Assembly (NCBI GenBank): GCA_026398835.1
Contig: JAPLSD010000302.1
Location: forward strand, 1 to 8,854
Direction: 5' to 3'
DNA length: 8,854 nucleotides
DNA from: Pseudomonas sp.
GTDB lineage: Bacteria > Pseudomonadota > Gammaproteobacteria > Pseudomonadales > Pseudomonadaceae
Under the pieces are notes generated by a model. The model searched no databases and was not told the origin of the DNA. It saw only the letters and a program-made list of their open reading frames with translations. Below, in pieces: positions 1 to 7,775 of the stretch. The translations under genes and the position numbers were made by a program. The stretch's first letter is position 1. The number at the start of each line of letters is the position of its first letter.

Positions 1-80
1 CGTACTCGGCGACGCTGTATAGGCGTTTCCCTGGTGAGCAGGAGCTCGTCACAGGAGGCATGGGTAGTAGAGACAGACAT
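1..80 (-). CDS. Sugar ABC transporter permease, N-terminal fragment
   Basis: The minus strand opens with ATG at 80-78 after a good ribosome binding site (GGAAGGAA, about 6 bases upstream) and stays open to the window edge. Only 26 residues are visible, beginning MSVSTTHASC and ending in an arginine-rich stretch (QRRRVR). That is the usual look of the cytoplasmic tail before the first membrane helix of a MalF/ThuF-type inner-membrane permease. The gene follows the binding-protein gene after a 21-base gap on the same strand, so the two are probably one operon. The product assignment rests mainly on this position, because no membrane segment or EAA loop is inside the window. A non-permease downstream gene cannot be excluded. 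Confidence 0.6.
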   Translation of the reverse strand, partial: MSVSTTHASCDELLLTRETPIQRRRV

Positions 81-101
81 GGTGATTTCCTTCCTTGTGG
101 C

Positions 102-1376
102 TTACCAGTTCCGGCGTTTGATGCGCGTGAGTTCGCTTTCCAGTTCGGCCAGCGCCTGATCGACAGGCAACTCGCCCGCCAGCACGCCATGCACTCGATC
201 GAAGAACGCATTGGAGACCCGTGGATAGCGATCGGCGGTTATTGAGGCGGGGCGCATGACCCCGTCGTTGAGAATGCTGTGGAGCTGACTGTAGTAAGGC
301 ATTGCCGCGAGCAGTTCGGGATCTTGATACAGCGACTCGATAACCGGGTTATAGGCGCCTGCCAGAGCACGATGTTTTTGCTGTTGGGCACTGGTCAGGT
401 AGCTCACCAGCTCTGCGGCAAGTTTTGGATGGGCGCTGTAGCGCGATACCGCCAGGCCCCACCCACCGAGGGTGGATGCATGGGTGCCGGTCTTGCCGCC
501 TTGGGGCAGGGGAGCGACCCCAACCTTGTCTTTTACGGCACTGTCCTGGCTTTGCACCAGGGCCCAGACATAAGGCCAGTTACGCATGAACAGCGCATTT
601 CCCGACTGGAATACGCCACGTCCTTCTTCCTCGGTGTAATTGAGTACGCCTCGCGGAGAGATATCTCCTACCCAGCTTTTCGCCAGGGTCAAAGCAGCTC
701 TTGAGGCCTGACTGTTAACCACGATGTCTCCCTGTGGATTGACCAGTCCGCCTTCCGGTTGGCTGCTGATCCACTCCAGCGCATTACACGTCAGGCCCTC
801 GTAGGCGCGGCCCTGAAATATGTAACCCCACACATTGGGGTTACCGGCGTTGCGTTCGGCCTGTTGGACATCCCTGGCGGTAGCGGTCATTTCCTCCCAC
901 GTCTGGGGAACCTGCTTGTTGTACTTCTCGAGCAAGTCCTTGCGGTAATACAGCAGGCCCGAGTCGGTGAACCACGGCATCGTCACCAGCCGTCCGTTTA
1001 CCGTGGCGTTATCTACCTGTGCCTGGAAGTAGCCTTGGGTCGCGTTGGCTGGAAGCACCTCGCGCAGATCCATCAGATGTTTGGCCAGCATCCCCGGCCA
1101 CACCATATCGATTTGAATGATGTCGATGTCGGTGGACTGCGCACTGAGGATCTGCTGGTAGAACGACAACCTCTCGGTCGCCGAGTTAGGCGTGGAAACC
1201 ACCTCGACGTTGTTGCCGGTCTGTTTCGACCACGCCTCGACAGCCTCCTTGCAGAGTTGTAACTCGGCACCCACTGCACCGCACGAGATCGTCAAATCGG
1301 CTGCGCTCGAGACGGACGGAAGTCCGGCACAGAGGGTGAGTAGCGCTGCTGGAAGGAGAGATTTCAGCTGTTTCAT
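102..1376 (-). CDS. Periplasmic sugar-binding protein of an ABC transporter (ThuE-like, solute-binding family 1)
   Basis: A 424-residue extracellular solute-binding protein. It would capture an oligosaccharide in the periplasm and deliver it to an inner-membrane ABC importer. Residues 1-25 form a Sec signal peptide (charged MKQLK, hydrophobic core, cleavage after VSSA). The mature N-terminus, with ISCGAVGAELQLCKEAVEAW followed by VVSTPNSATERL and then IDIIQIDMVWPG, matches the pattern I know for trehalose/maltose/sucrose binding proteins (ThuE/AglE type). The motif WFTDSGLLYYRKDLLEKY is also characteristic of the family. Length is normal. The start is supported by AGAGG about 7 bases before ATG. 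It lies divergent from a sucrose-type porin and upstream of a probable permease. The promoter has a LacI-type operator. The exact sugar (sucrose, trehalose or maltose) cannot be fixed from sequence alone; the neighbouring porin and fructokinase favour sucrose. Confidence 0.9.
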   Translation of the reverse strand: MKQLKSLLPAALLTLCAGLPSVSSAADLTISCGAVGAELQLCKEAVEAWSKQTGNNVEVVSTPNSATERLSFYQQILSAQSTDIDIIQIDMVWPGMLAKHLMDLREVLPANATQGYFQAQVDNATVNGRLVTMPWFTDSGLLYYRKDLLEKYNKQVPQTWEEMTATARDVQQAERNAGNPNVWGYIFQGRAYEGLTCNALEWISSQPEGGLVNPQGDIVVNSQASRAALTLAKSWVGDISPRGVLNYTEEEGRGVFQSGNALFMRNWPYVWALVQSQDSAVKDKVGVAPLPQGGKTGTHASTLGGWGLAVSRYSAHPKLAAELVSYLTSAQQQKHRALAGAYNPVIESLYQDPELLAAMPYYSQLHSILNDGVMRPASITADRYPRVSNAFFDRVHGVLAGELPVDQALAELESELTRIKRRNW

Positions 1377-1397
1377 AAAGCCCTCTTTATTTTTGTT

Positions 1398-1426
1398 TTT
1401 AGAAAAGTTAACGTTAACACCGTCAA
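1398..1426 (-). promoter_or_regulatory. Promoter of the binding-protein operon
   Basis: Read on the minus strand there is TTGACG (1426-1421), a 17-base spacer and TCTAAA (1403-1398), close to a sigma-70 promoter. It lies about 20 bases upstream of the binding-protein start codon. The spacer is almost filled by the GTTAACGTTAAC palindrome, so a bound repressor would block RNA polymerase directly. Confidence 0.6.
1407..1418. promoter_or_regulatory. LacI/GalR-type operator palindrome
   Basis: GTTAACGTTAAC is a perfect 12-base palindrome with CG at its centre, the hallmark of LacI/GalR-family operators. It sits between the -35 and -10 boxes of the minus-strand promoter, in the space between two divergent sugar-uptake genes. 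The cognate regulator is not in the window. I infer a sugar-responsive repressor nearby; whether it also controls the divergent porin is open. Confidence 0.6.
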
Positions 1427-1461
1427 TGTAGCAGCGTATTCGCGATGAGGCATCTTTTTTT

Positions 1462-1477
1462 TTGTCGATTTGGACAA
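1462..1477. promoter_or_regulatory. Short inverted repeat upstream of porin
   Basis: TTGTC and GACAA are separated by six bases (GATTTG), directly after a run of nine T. It lies 66 bases before the porin start, where an activator or a -35 region would be expected. It could be a regulator site for the porin gene, but a 5-base arm can arise by chance. Confidence 0.25.
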
Positions 1478-1522
1478 TTCACAACTCACGAAAAAAGGTC
1501 TGTCGCTGGAACAAAACAATAA

Positions 1523-3118
<1,596 letters not shown>

Positions 3119-3125
3119 TATTTGA

Positions 3126-3362
3126 ACGCGTCCGGCCAACCGCCTTCAGCGCACCTGTCGGCTGTTGTCGCAAACAGAGATGTCGGCTGCAGACATCTGC
3201 TTTGAGGTTGGCTATGAAAACCTCTCTAACTTCAACAGACACTTTCGCATCGAAATGGAACAGACACCGAGCGAATATCGTCGCGGAGCAGGCGATGACG
3301 TTATTCAATCGAAACGGTGCTCATCAATCCCTGCCTTTCACCAAAGCGCATTGAGTAAGTGA
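3126..3362 (+). pseudogene. AraC/XylS-family regulator, 3' remnant
   Basis: The frame open from the stop at 3123-3125 encodes NRLQRTCRLL, then MSAADICFEVGYENLSNFNR and HFRIEMEQTPSEYRR. This is the linker helix and second helix-turn-helix of an AraC-family transcription factor. The ligand-binding part, the first helix-turn-helix and any proper start are absent. Recognisable homology begins only about 20 bases after the porin stop codon. The tail after SEYRR runs on to TGA at 3360-3362 and may be non-native. I infer a deletion that fused the porin's 3' flank to the end of a former regulator gene. An ATG (3180) or TTG (3165) could in principle start a roughly 60-residue DNA-binding stub, but no good ribosome binding site is seen. 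Confidence 0.8.
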
Positions 3363-3411
3363 TTACCGGTCGAAGCTGATCAGCCAGCAGTTGTCCCTAC
3401 GACAAGAAAAT

Positions 3412-3415
3412 GAGG
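3412..3415 (+). promoter_or_regulatory. Ribosome binding site that decides the fructokinase start
   Basis: GAGG lies eight bases before the ATG at 3424. The in-frame ATG at 3418 would be only two bases away, and the TTG at 3391 has no matching site. Homology also begins right after the 3424 start. Confidence 0.6.
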
Positions 3416-3423
3416 AAATGACG

Positions 3424-4332
3424 ATGATATTGCCTCGCGCAGTAGTATTTGGCGAAGCCCTGACTGACCTTGTCCAAGGCACTCCTGGACAGTGGAAGGG
3501 CTACCCAGGTGGTGCTCCCTGGAACGTTGCACGAGCGCTAAGTCGCTTGGGTGTTAGCAGCGCTTTTGCTGGGTCGGTGAGCATAGATTCACTGGGTGAG
3601 GAGATAGTTTCGCAGTCGGAAGCGGCAGCATTAGATATGAGGTTTATCCAACGGGTAGACCGAGATCCTTTGGTCGCCATCGTTCCATCGAGCCGTCCTC
3701 CAAGATACTTTTTTGCTGGAGATGCCGATCTGTTTTTTGATCCAGATCTGATGCCCGAAGGATGGATCAACCAAGCAGAGCTGTGTCATTTCAGCTGCAT
3801 CAGTTTGGCTCGACAGCCACTCGCAGACAGGCTGGTTAAAATTGCTCAGCAGGCCAAAGAAGCCGGTAAACGGATTAGCTATGATCCGAACTGGCGCAAT
3901 TTAATGGATAGCCATTATCGGGAGCAGACCTTCCCTACGATGACCACCCTTGCTGACATGATTAAGCTTTCCGACGAAGACCTTCGGCAAATTTATCCAG
4001 GGCTGACAGAACACCAGGCAATGGATGAGCTTCGCGCTCTTAATCCTCAGGCGCAGATCCTTTTTACCCGAGGGGAACACGGGATGATTCTCCACACCCC
4101 GGACAGCCAACTCGATCAGTCGGCTATTGCTGTGAAGGTGGAAGACACGGTTGGAGCAGGAGACGCTTGTATGGCTGGTTGGCTGGCTGCGGAATTGCTG
4201 GGGATCGCAGACTTGAGAGAGCGCCTGCGATTTTCAGCGGCTTGCGCATCCATATCTTGCCGCCATGCCGGAGCCCATGCTCCTGCGCTAGCTGATGTGG
4301 AAGGTTTACTGAAGCTGCTAATACATACCTGA
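3424..4332 (+). CDS. PfkB-family carbohydrate kinase, probable fructokinase
   Basis: A 302-residue cytoplasmic sugar kinase that would phosphorylate fructose with ATP and feed it into central metabolism. Near the N-terminus, VVFGEALTDL (with Asp15) and PGGAPWNVARALSRLG (about residues 28-43) form the PfkB substrate-binding signature. Near the C-terminus, VEDTVGAGDACMAGW (about 238-252) holds the second PfkB signature, with the catalytic base Asp247 in GAGD. ISYDPNWR and IKLSDEDL are typical middle motifs of fructokinases. Length is normal and nothing is broken. Its sequence is visibly less GC-rich than the porin gene, so the two may have different histories. It sits behind the porin and an AraC stub. 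In a sucrose or mannitol pathway it would handle fructose after disaccharide hydrolysis. Another ketose or sugar-acid kinase activity is possible. Confidence 0.88.
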   Translation: MILPRAVVFGEALTDLVQGTPGQWKGYPGGAPWNVARALSRLGVSSAFAGSVSIDSLGEEIVSQSEAAALDMRFIQRVDRDPLVAIVPSSRPPRYFFAGDADLFFDPDLMPEGWINQAELCHFSCISLARQPLADRLVKIAQQAKEAGKRISYDPNWRNLMDSHYREQTFPTMTTLADMIKLSDEDLRQIYPGLTEHQAMDELRALNPQAQILFTRGEHGMILHTPDSQLDQSAIAVKVEDTVGAGDACMAGWLAAELLGIADLRERLRFSAACASISCRHAGAHAPALADVEGLLKLLIHT

Positions 4333-4341
4333 CCATGGTTG

Positions 4342-4384
4342 CCGGTGCCGAGAAATTGTCTAAATAAAAAGACGCGGCGCCGAC
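4342..4384 (+). repeat. Weak stem-loop after fructokinase
   Basis: CGGTGCCG and CGGCGCCG can pair over eight positions with one G-U wobble around a loop of about 25 bases, which contains a smaller GTCT/AGAC stem. No T-run follows, so I do not call it an intrinsic terminator; it may simply mark the end of the transcript. Confidence 0.25.
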
Positions 4385-4405
4385 CCTGGCCATTAGCGTT
4401 GCTGA

Positions 4406-4660
4406 CTATTTCTGATTAGAAAGTTCGATTCCCTGTGTTACCGGTTTATGAAGCGCTCCGGCCTCAGCATCCGCACGCATCTGCTCGAGCTCCTTGTGAA
4501 ATGCCTTTTCCTGAACCGTTGGCTTGTTGGTGTACGGCTTTCGTTCTGGTTCAGGTTTGGCTGCGTAGGTCGTCACTGCGTCAGGGTCGTGCTGAAGCTT
4601 CTCTTGAACTTGAGATTCCAGCATCACACGAAGGGCATCTTTGTCAGGGCGGGATAGCAC
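4406..4660 (-). CDS. Small hypothetical charged protein
   Basis: An 84-residue protein that I do not recognise. The start is GTG (4660-4658), with a strong ribosome binding site GTAGGAGT at 4674-4667, seven bases away. This is the best reason to think it is real. The sequence is hydrophilic and helix-prone (MLSRPDKDALRVMLESQVQ, then a lysine/proline-rich middle with ERKPYTNKPTVQEKAF, then KELEQMRADAEAGAL). There is no signal peptide or membrane segment. It stands alone, facing the fructokinase gene tail to tail. No function can be inferred. Confidence 0.6.
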   Translation of the reverse strand: MLSRPDKDALRVMLESQVQEKLQHDPDAVTTYAAKPEPERKPYTNKPTVQEKAFHKELEQMRADAEAGALHKPVTQGIELSNQK

Positions 4661-4980
4661 TTTTAGACTCCTACGCTAGCAAGCCAGGCACCCAATAGAT
4701 AACTGGGCCACCGGACGGCTGGCGAAAATTATGGCTGTAGGTAGCTACATCAATCACGGTGATCCGGCTTCAGGTGTCACCAATGAGTCTTAACAAATTG
4801 AGAATCATGTTGGACTCGGCGAAAGTGTCAACTTGAGCATCCGCCTGGGTCGATTCAGTGAAACAACAGGAAGACGAGAGGGCTTTGAAAGGCTGCGTTG
4901 CACAACGCTTCGGACGTCTATCTCACTTCAGCTCGTTAATGTGCAGTTGAGCCGTTAAACGTCACTCTGGTGCCATCAGC
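4661..4980. other. Intergenic stretch without a supported gene
   Basis: About 320 bases between the small minus-strand gene and the IS66 left end. Apart from the ribosome binding site of the small gene at 4667-4674, I see no RNA gene, clear promoter or long repeat. The last eight bases (4973-4980, CCATCAGC) are the candidate target-site duplication for the IS66 insertion. Confidence 0.5.
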
Positions 4981-4993
4981 GTAAGCGTTCCGG
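4981..4993 (+). repeat. IS66 left terminal inverted repeat
   Basis: GTAAGCGTTCCGG is the left terminus. GTAA at the tip is the conserved start of IS66-family elements. It pairs with the right-end bases 7765-7775, with one base gap. The bases just outside (4973-4980) would be the 8-bp duplication expected for this family. Confidence 0.7.
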
Positions 4994-5017
4994 GAACACA
5001 CCTTCCGAACTCCAGCA

Positions 5018-5067
5018 TTAAGGGCGATGGTGTCCGCGTATTTTCAAGCGGACGCGATCGCCCTTAA
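5018..5067 (+). promoter_or_regulatory. Long stem-loop in the leader of tnpA
   Basis: TTAAGGGCGAT (5018-5028) pairs perfectly with ATCGCCCTTAA (5057-5067). Inside it GTCCGC (5032-5037) pairs with GCGGAC (5048-5053). A 3x3 internal loop separates the stems, and the loop is GTATTTTCAA. The structure ends four bases before the tnpA ribosome binding site (AGGA, 5072-5075). In RNA it could shield the gene from transcripts entering from outside the element, a control known in other insertion sequences; here that is inference. Confidence 0.55.
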
Positions 5068-5080
5068 CGTCAGGATTTCC

Positions 5081-5398
5081 ATGCGCCAACGAAGCTCTTA
5101 CCCGAAACCGTTCAAAGCCCAGGTTGTTCAGGAATGTCTGCAACCGGGTGCAACCCTATCCAGCGTTGCCATCAGCCACGGCATCAATGCCAACGTTATC
5201 CGCAAGTGGCTACCGCTTTATCGAGATCAGCTACCAGCGGCGTTACCGGCTTTCGTTCCGTTGAAAGCTACACCTAAAAGGCAGGCGGAAGCGTTGGCGA
5301 CCATTGAGCTGCCGCTTGGCGAGCAATTGATCACCGTGAAATGGCCAGCGTCCGATCCTGAAGGCTGCGCCCGCTTTGTCCTTGGACTTACTCAATGA
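5081..5398 (+). CDS. tnpA: IS66 family accessory protein TnpA
   Basis: A 105-residue protein beginning MRQRSSYPKPFKAQVVQECL, with a helix-turn-helix around residues 20-45 (GATLSSVAISHGINANVIRKWLPLYR). This is the small DNA-binding IS66 ORF1 protein, needed with TnpB and TnpC for transposition. AGGA five bases before ATG 5081 fixes the start. An in-frame GTG at 5027 lies inside the leader hairpin and is not preferred. The stop overlaps the tnpB start in ATGA (5395-5398), the usual sign of translational coupling. It appears intact. Confidence 0.88.
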   Translation: MRQRSSYPKPFKAQVVQECLQPGATLSSVAISHGINANVIRKWLPLYRDQLPAALPAFVPLKATPKRQAEALATIELPLGEQLITVKWPASDPEGCARFVLGLTQ

Positions 5399-5726
5399 TT
5401 CGCATCGACGCCATCTGGCTCGCCACCGAGCCCATGGACATGCGTGCCGGCACTGAAACTGCGCTGGCCAGGGTGATCGCGGTGTTCGGTGCGGCGAAGC
5501 CGCACTGTGCTTATCTGTTCGCCAACCGCCGCGCCACTCGTATGAAAGTGCTGGTGCATGACGGGATTGGTGGCTGGCTGCTCGCCGGTTGAACCAAGGC
5601 AAGTTTCACTGGCCCGGTATTCGGAATGGCTGCGAGATGGCGCTGGATACCGAGCATCTTCAGGCCTTGGTGCTCGGTCTGCCTTGGCAACGCGTTGGGG
5701 CTGGCGGTGCAATCACACTGCTTTAA
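5395..5726 (+). pseudogene. tnpB: IS66 family protein TnpB, frameshifted
   Basis: This starts as a canonical IS66 ORF2 (MIRIDAIWLATEPMDMRAGT, then HCAYLFANRR and MKVLVHDGIG). It then hits TGA at 5590-5592. The expected continuation is found one frame over: AARRLNQGKFHWPG, then MALDTE, LQALVLGLPWQRVGAGG and ITLL, with the stop at 5724-5726. The frame changes between about 5569 and 5589. Family proteins read DGIG-hydrophobic-WL here, and two bases stand where about six are expected, so a 4-base loss is the simplest reading. Both halves are well conserved, so the lesion is probably recent. No slippery run is present to suggest programmed frameshifting. The truncated product is 65 residues, against about 110-115 normally. 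Confidence 0.87.
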
Positions 5727-5787
5727 CACCCGCCATTAGCCCATTGGTCTATCGCCGCGAACGGCCTGCTCTGGCAAAGTTCGCGGC

Positions 5788-7211
5788 ATGACGTCCTCAC
5801 CCAACCTCGACCAAATGTCCCCCGACCAACTGCGTGCCCTCGCGGCGCAGTTGCTGTCCCAGGTTGATTCTCTCGGGCAGCAAGTCGACCGGATGGGCAA
5901 GAAGAACGATCGCGACCAAACCATCATCGAGCAACTCACCCACGAAATCGCCTGGTTCAAACGGAACAAGTTTGCCAAGCGCAGTGAGCAATTGAGCCCT
6001 GCCCAAGGCAGCCTGCTCGACGACCTGCTCGACACCGACATCGCGGCCATTGAAGCCGAGCTGAAGGCGTTGAATCCGCCGGCTGCGCCGGCCGAGCCAC
6101 GCAAGCAGCCCAAGCGTGTTTCCTTGCCAGCGCAGTTTCCGCGTACCGTGATTTATCACGAACCCGACACCACCCAATGCGCCTGCGGCTGCCAGCTCCA
6201 GCGGGTTGGCGAGGACGTCAGCGAGAGACCGCAGGGCTGCTGGCTCACGTGATGGTGGCCAAATTCGCCGATCATTTGCCGCTGTATCGGCAGGAGAAAA
6301 TCTTTGGCCGCGCCGACTTGGCTATCGCCCGCTCGACCCTGGCGCAATGGGTCGGCCAAACCGGTGTGCAGCTCCAGCCCTTGGTCGATGCGCTGCGCGA
6401 AACAGTGCTTGCTCAAGGTGTGATCCACGCTGACGAAACGCCGGTACAGATGCTCGCGCCGGGCGAGAAGAAAACCCACCGTGCTTACGTCTGGGCCTAC
6501 TGCACCACGCCTTTTTCAGCGCTCAAGGCAGTGGTGTACGACTTCAGCCCGAGCCGTGCGGGCGAGCATGCACGCAACTTCCTGGGTCAGTGGAATGGCA
6601 AGCTGGTTTGCGACGATTTTGCCGGCTACAAGGCCAGCTTCCAGCAAGGCATCACTGAAATCGGCTGCATGGCCCATGCCCGCCGAAAGTTCTTCGATCT
6701 GCACGCGACGAACAAAAGCCAACTGGCCGAACAGGCATTGCACTCAATTGGCGGGTTGTACGAAATTGAATGGCAAGCGCGGGAAATGACCGACGAAAAT
6801 CGCTGGCGAATACGCCAGGAAAAAGCGGCCCCCATTATCGACGCACTGCATACTTGGATGTTGGCCCAGCGCGACCTTGTGCCCGAAGGGTCGGCTATCG
6901 CCAAAGCTCTGGATTACAGCCTCAAACGCTGGGCGGCACTGACTCGATATCTCGAGGACGGGGCTGTGCCCATAGATAATAACGTGGTCGAAAATCAGAT
7001 AAGGCCGTGGGCACTTGGACGCTCGAACTGGTTGTTCGCCGGGTCGCTGCGCAGCGGTAAGCGGGCGGCGGCGATCATGAGCTTGATCCAGTCAGCCCGC
7101 ATGAATGGGCATGATCCTTATGCGTATCTCAAAGATGTGCTGACGCGCCTGCCGACGCAGCGAGTGAGTGAGATCGACCAACTGCTGCCACAGCATTGGG
7201 TCTCTGCCTGA
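5788..7211 (+). pseudogene. tnpC: IS66 family transposase TnpC, internal deletion and frameshift
   Basis: The first part (5788-6225) has the coiled-coil N-terminus (LRALAAQLLSQVDSLGQQVD), the LTHEIAWFKRNKFAKRSEQL segment and the first half of the zinc-binding region (CACGCQLQRVGEDVSE). The second part (from 6228, one frame over) resumes at TAGLLAHVMVAKFADHLPLY and runs to the stop at 7209-7211. It holds the DDE catalytic residues in HADETP, CDDFAGYK and DNNVVENQIRPWALGR. About 40 residues that family members carry between these parts, including the second CxxC of the zinc finger, are missing. The junction leaves the frame broken, with a stop after 154 residues. A 344-residue frame from an ATG at 6177 covers the DDE core but would lack the DNA-binding end. 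Confidence 0.9.
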
Positions 7212-7281
7212 CGTTCTCAACGTGAGGGTGCTCTTGCATTAGAATGACCGCTCAAACTCATATGGAACAGGACTGATCCGA

Positions 7282-7689
7282 ATGGAAGCGCGAGCCACTT
7301 TTTCCTCCAAGAATTTCAAACCAACTGACCTGACTCCCACGCCCGAAATTACAACAGGCTTACCAATGTCGATCAGCTCCATGGAAAAGTCCTATACAGG
7401 AGCTATCGATGGTATTTCTTCAACAGCCTTTACTGCGGCGTTCGACCAAGCGTCAAGAAGGGGCAGCTACATCGCGATGGAGAGCTTCAAGGGTACGGTG
7501 AATGGGGTAGAGGGTTCCTTTAACTTCATTCATTCCGCCTCCACTACCGGAATTGATCGTGCAGATGAGTTTTTCTGCATAGTTGGAGGCAGTGGTACGG
7601 ATGGTTTGAAAGGTATATCAGGGTCAGGAGGGATCACAATTGACACCGATGGAACACACCATATTTGGTTGAATTACCACCTCGAATAA
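7282..7689 (+). CDS. DUF3224 domain-containing protein, probable IS66 passenger
   Basis: A 135-residue protein matching the DUF3224 pattern along its length: an N-terminal ATF strand, EKSYTGAIDGISSTAF, a YIAMESFKGTVNGVEGSFNF stretch, FIHSAST, IVGGSGTDGLKGISGSGG and a C-terminal WLNYHLE. The family is a small beta barrel, related in fold to allene oxide cyclase, with no established reaction. It has no signal peptide. A weak AGGA lies nine bases before ATG. The gene is noticeably less GC-rich than the transposase genes around it, which fits separate acquisition. It lies 70 bases after tnpC and 86 bases before the proposed IS66 right end, in the place where passenger genes of insertion sequences sit. 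Confidence 0.85.
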   Translation: MEARATFSSKNFKPTDLTPTPEITTGLPMSISSMEKSYTGAIDGISSTAFTAAFDQASRRGSYIAMESFKGTVNGVEGSFNFIHSASTTGIDRADEFFCIVGGSGTDGLKGISGSGGITIDTDGTHHIWLNYHLE

Positions 7690-7706
7690 TTTAACAAGCC
7701 GTAAAG

Positions 7707-7737
7707 GGCACCGCCCCTGACGCATCAGGGAGGTGTC
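7707..7737 (+). terminator. Stem-loop after the DUF3224 gene
   Basis: GGCACC and CCCTGA (7707-7712, 7715-7720) pair with TCAGGG and GGTGTC (7725-7730, 7732-7737) around a CGCA loop, with a small internal loop and one G-U pair. It is 17 bases after the stop. Only a short TTC follows, so termination would be weak or need a factor. Confidence 0.45.
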
Positions 7738-7764
7738 TTCGCTAGGTGCTTACCCGTGGCTTTG

Positions 7765-7775
7765 CCGGACGCTTA
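7765..7775 (-). repeat. IS66 right terminal inverted repeat, last base displaced
   Basis: CCGGACGCTTA is the inverse of the left end (TAAGCGT then CCGG) with one T missing. A normal IS66 right end would read CGCTTAC. Here the next base is the first G of a GTGCG group II intron start, so the final C is expected after the intron, outside the window. Confidence 0.65.

Larger units (their letters stand above)
4981..7775 (+). mobile_element. IS66-family insertion sequence, degenerate, with passenger gene
   Basis: The left end is GTAAGCGTTCCGG at 4981, the usual IS66-family terminus. Three genes follow in IS66 order: tnpA (5081), tnpB (5395) and tnpC (5788). The proposed right end is CCGGACGCTTA at 7765-7775. 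Its reverse complement, TAAGCGTCCGG, matches the left end except for one missing T and the outermost G, where a group II intron begins. A DUF3224 gene lies between tnpC and this right end, so it appears to be cargo. tnpB has a frameshift and tnpC an internal deletion, so the copy should not move on its own. If the right end is chance similarity, the element would instead be 3'-truncated near 7230 and the DUF3224 gene would be a neighbour. Confidence 0.75.

Noticed and set aside
279..1262. Plus-strand open frames opposite the binding-protein gene
   Set aside because: They are antisense to a clearly real gene with signal peptide and family motifs, and their translations show no domain.
4731..4793. 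A 20-codon frame starting ATGGCTGTAGGT that faintly recalls the start of a PAAR-like protein
   Set aside because: Too short, no good ribosome binding site, and the resemblance covers only a few residues.
5027..5080. An earlier GTG start for tnpA
   Set aside because: It lies inside the leader hairpin; the ATG at 5081 has a ribosome binding site and matches the usual IS66 ORF1 start.
5395..5726. Programmed frameshifting to make full-length TnpB
   Set aside because: No slippery run at the break, and bases found in relatives appear to be missing.
7707..7737. The stem-loop as the landing site of a terminator-targeting (class C) intron
   Set aside because: The likely 5' splice site is 38 bases beyond the stem, while class C introns insert close to the stem base, and a better target match is the IS66 end.
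7746..7755. GTGCTTACCC as an alternative intron start
   Set aside because: It does not fit GTGYG. The site at 7776 fits, is followed by a hairpin and has matching candidate exon-binding sites.
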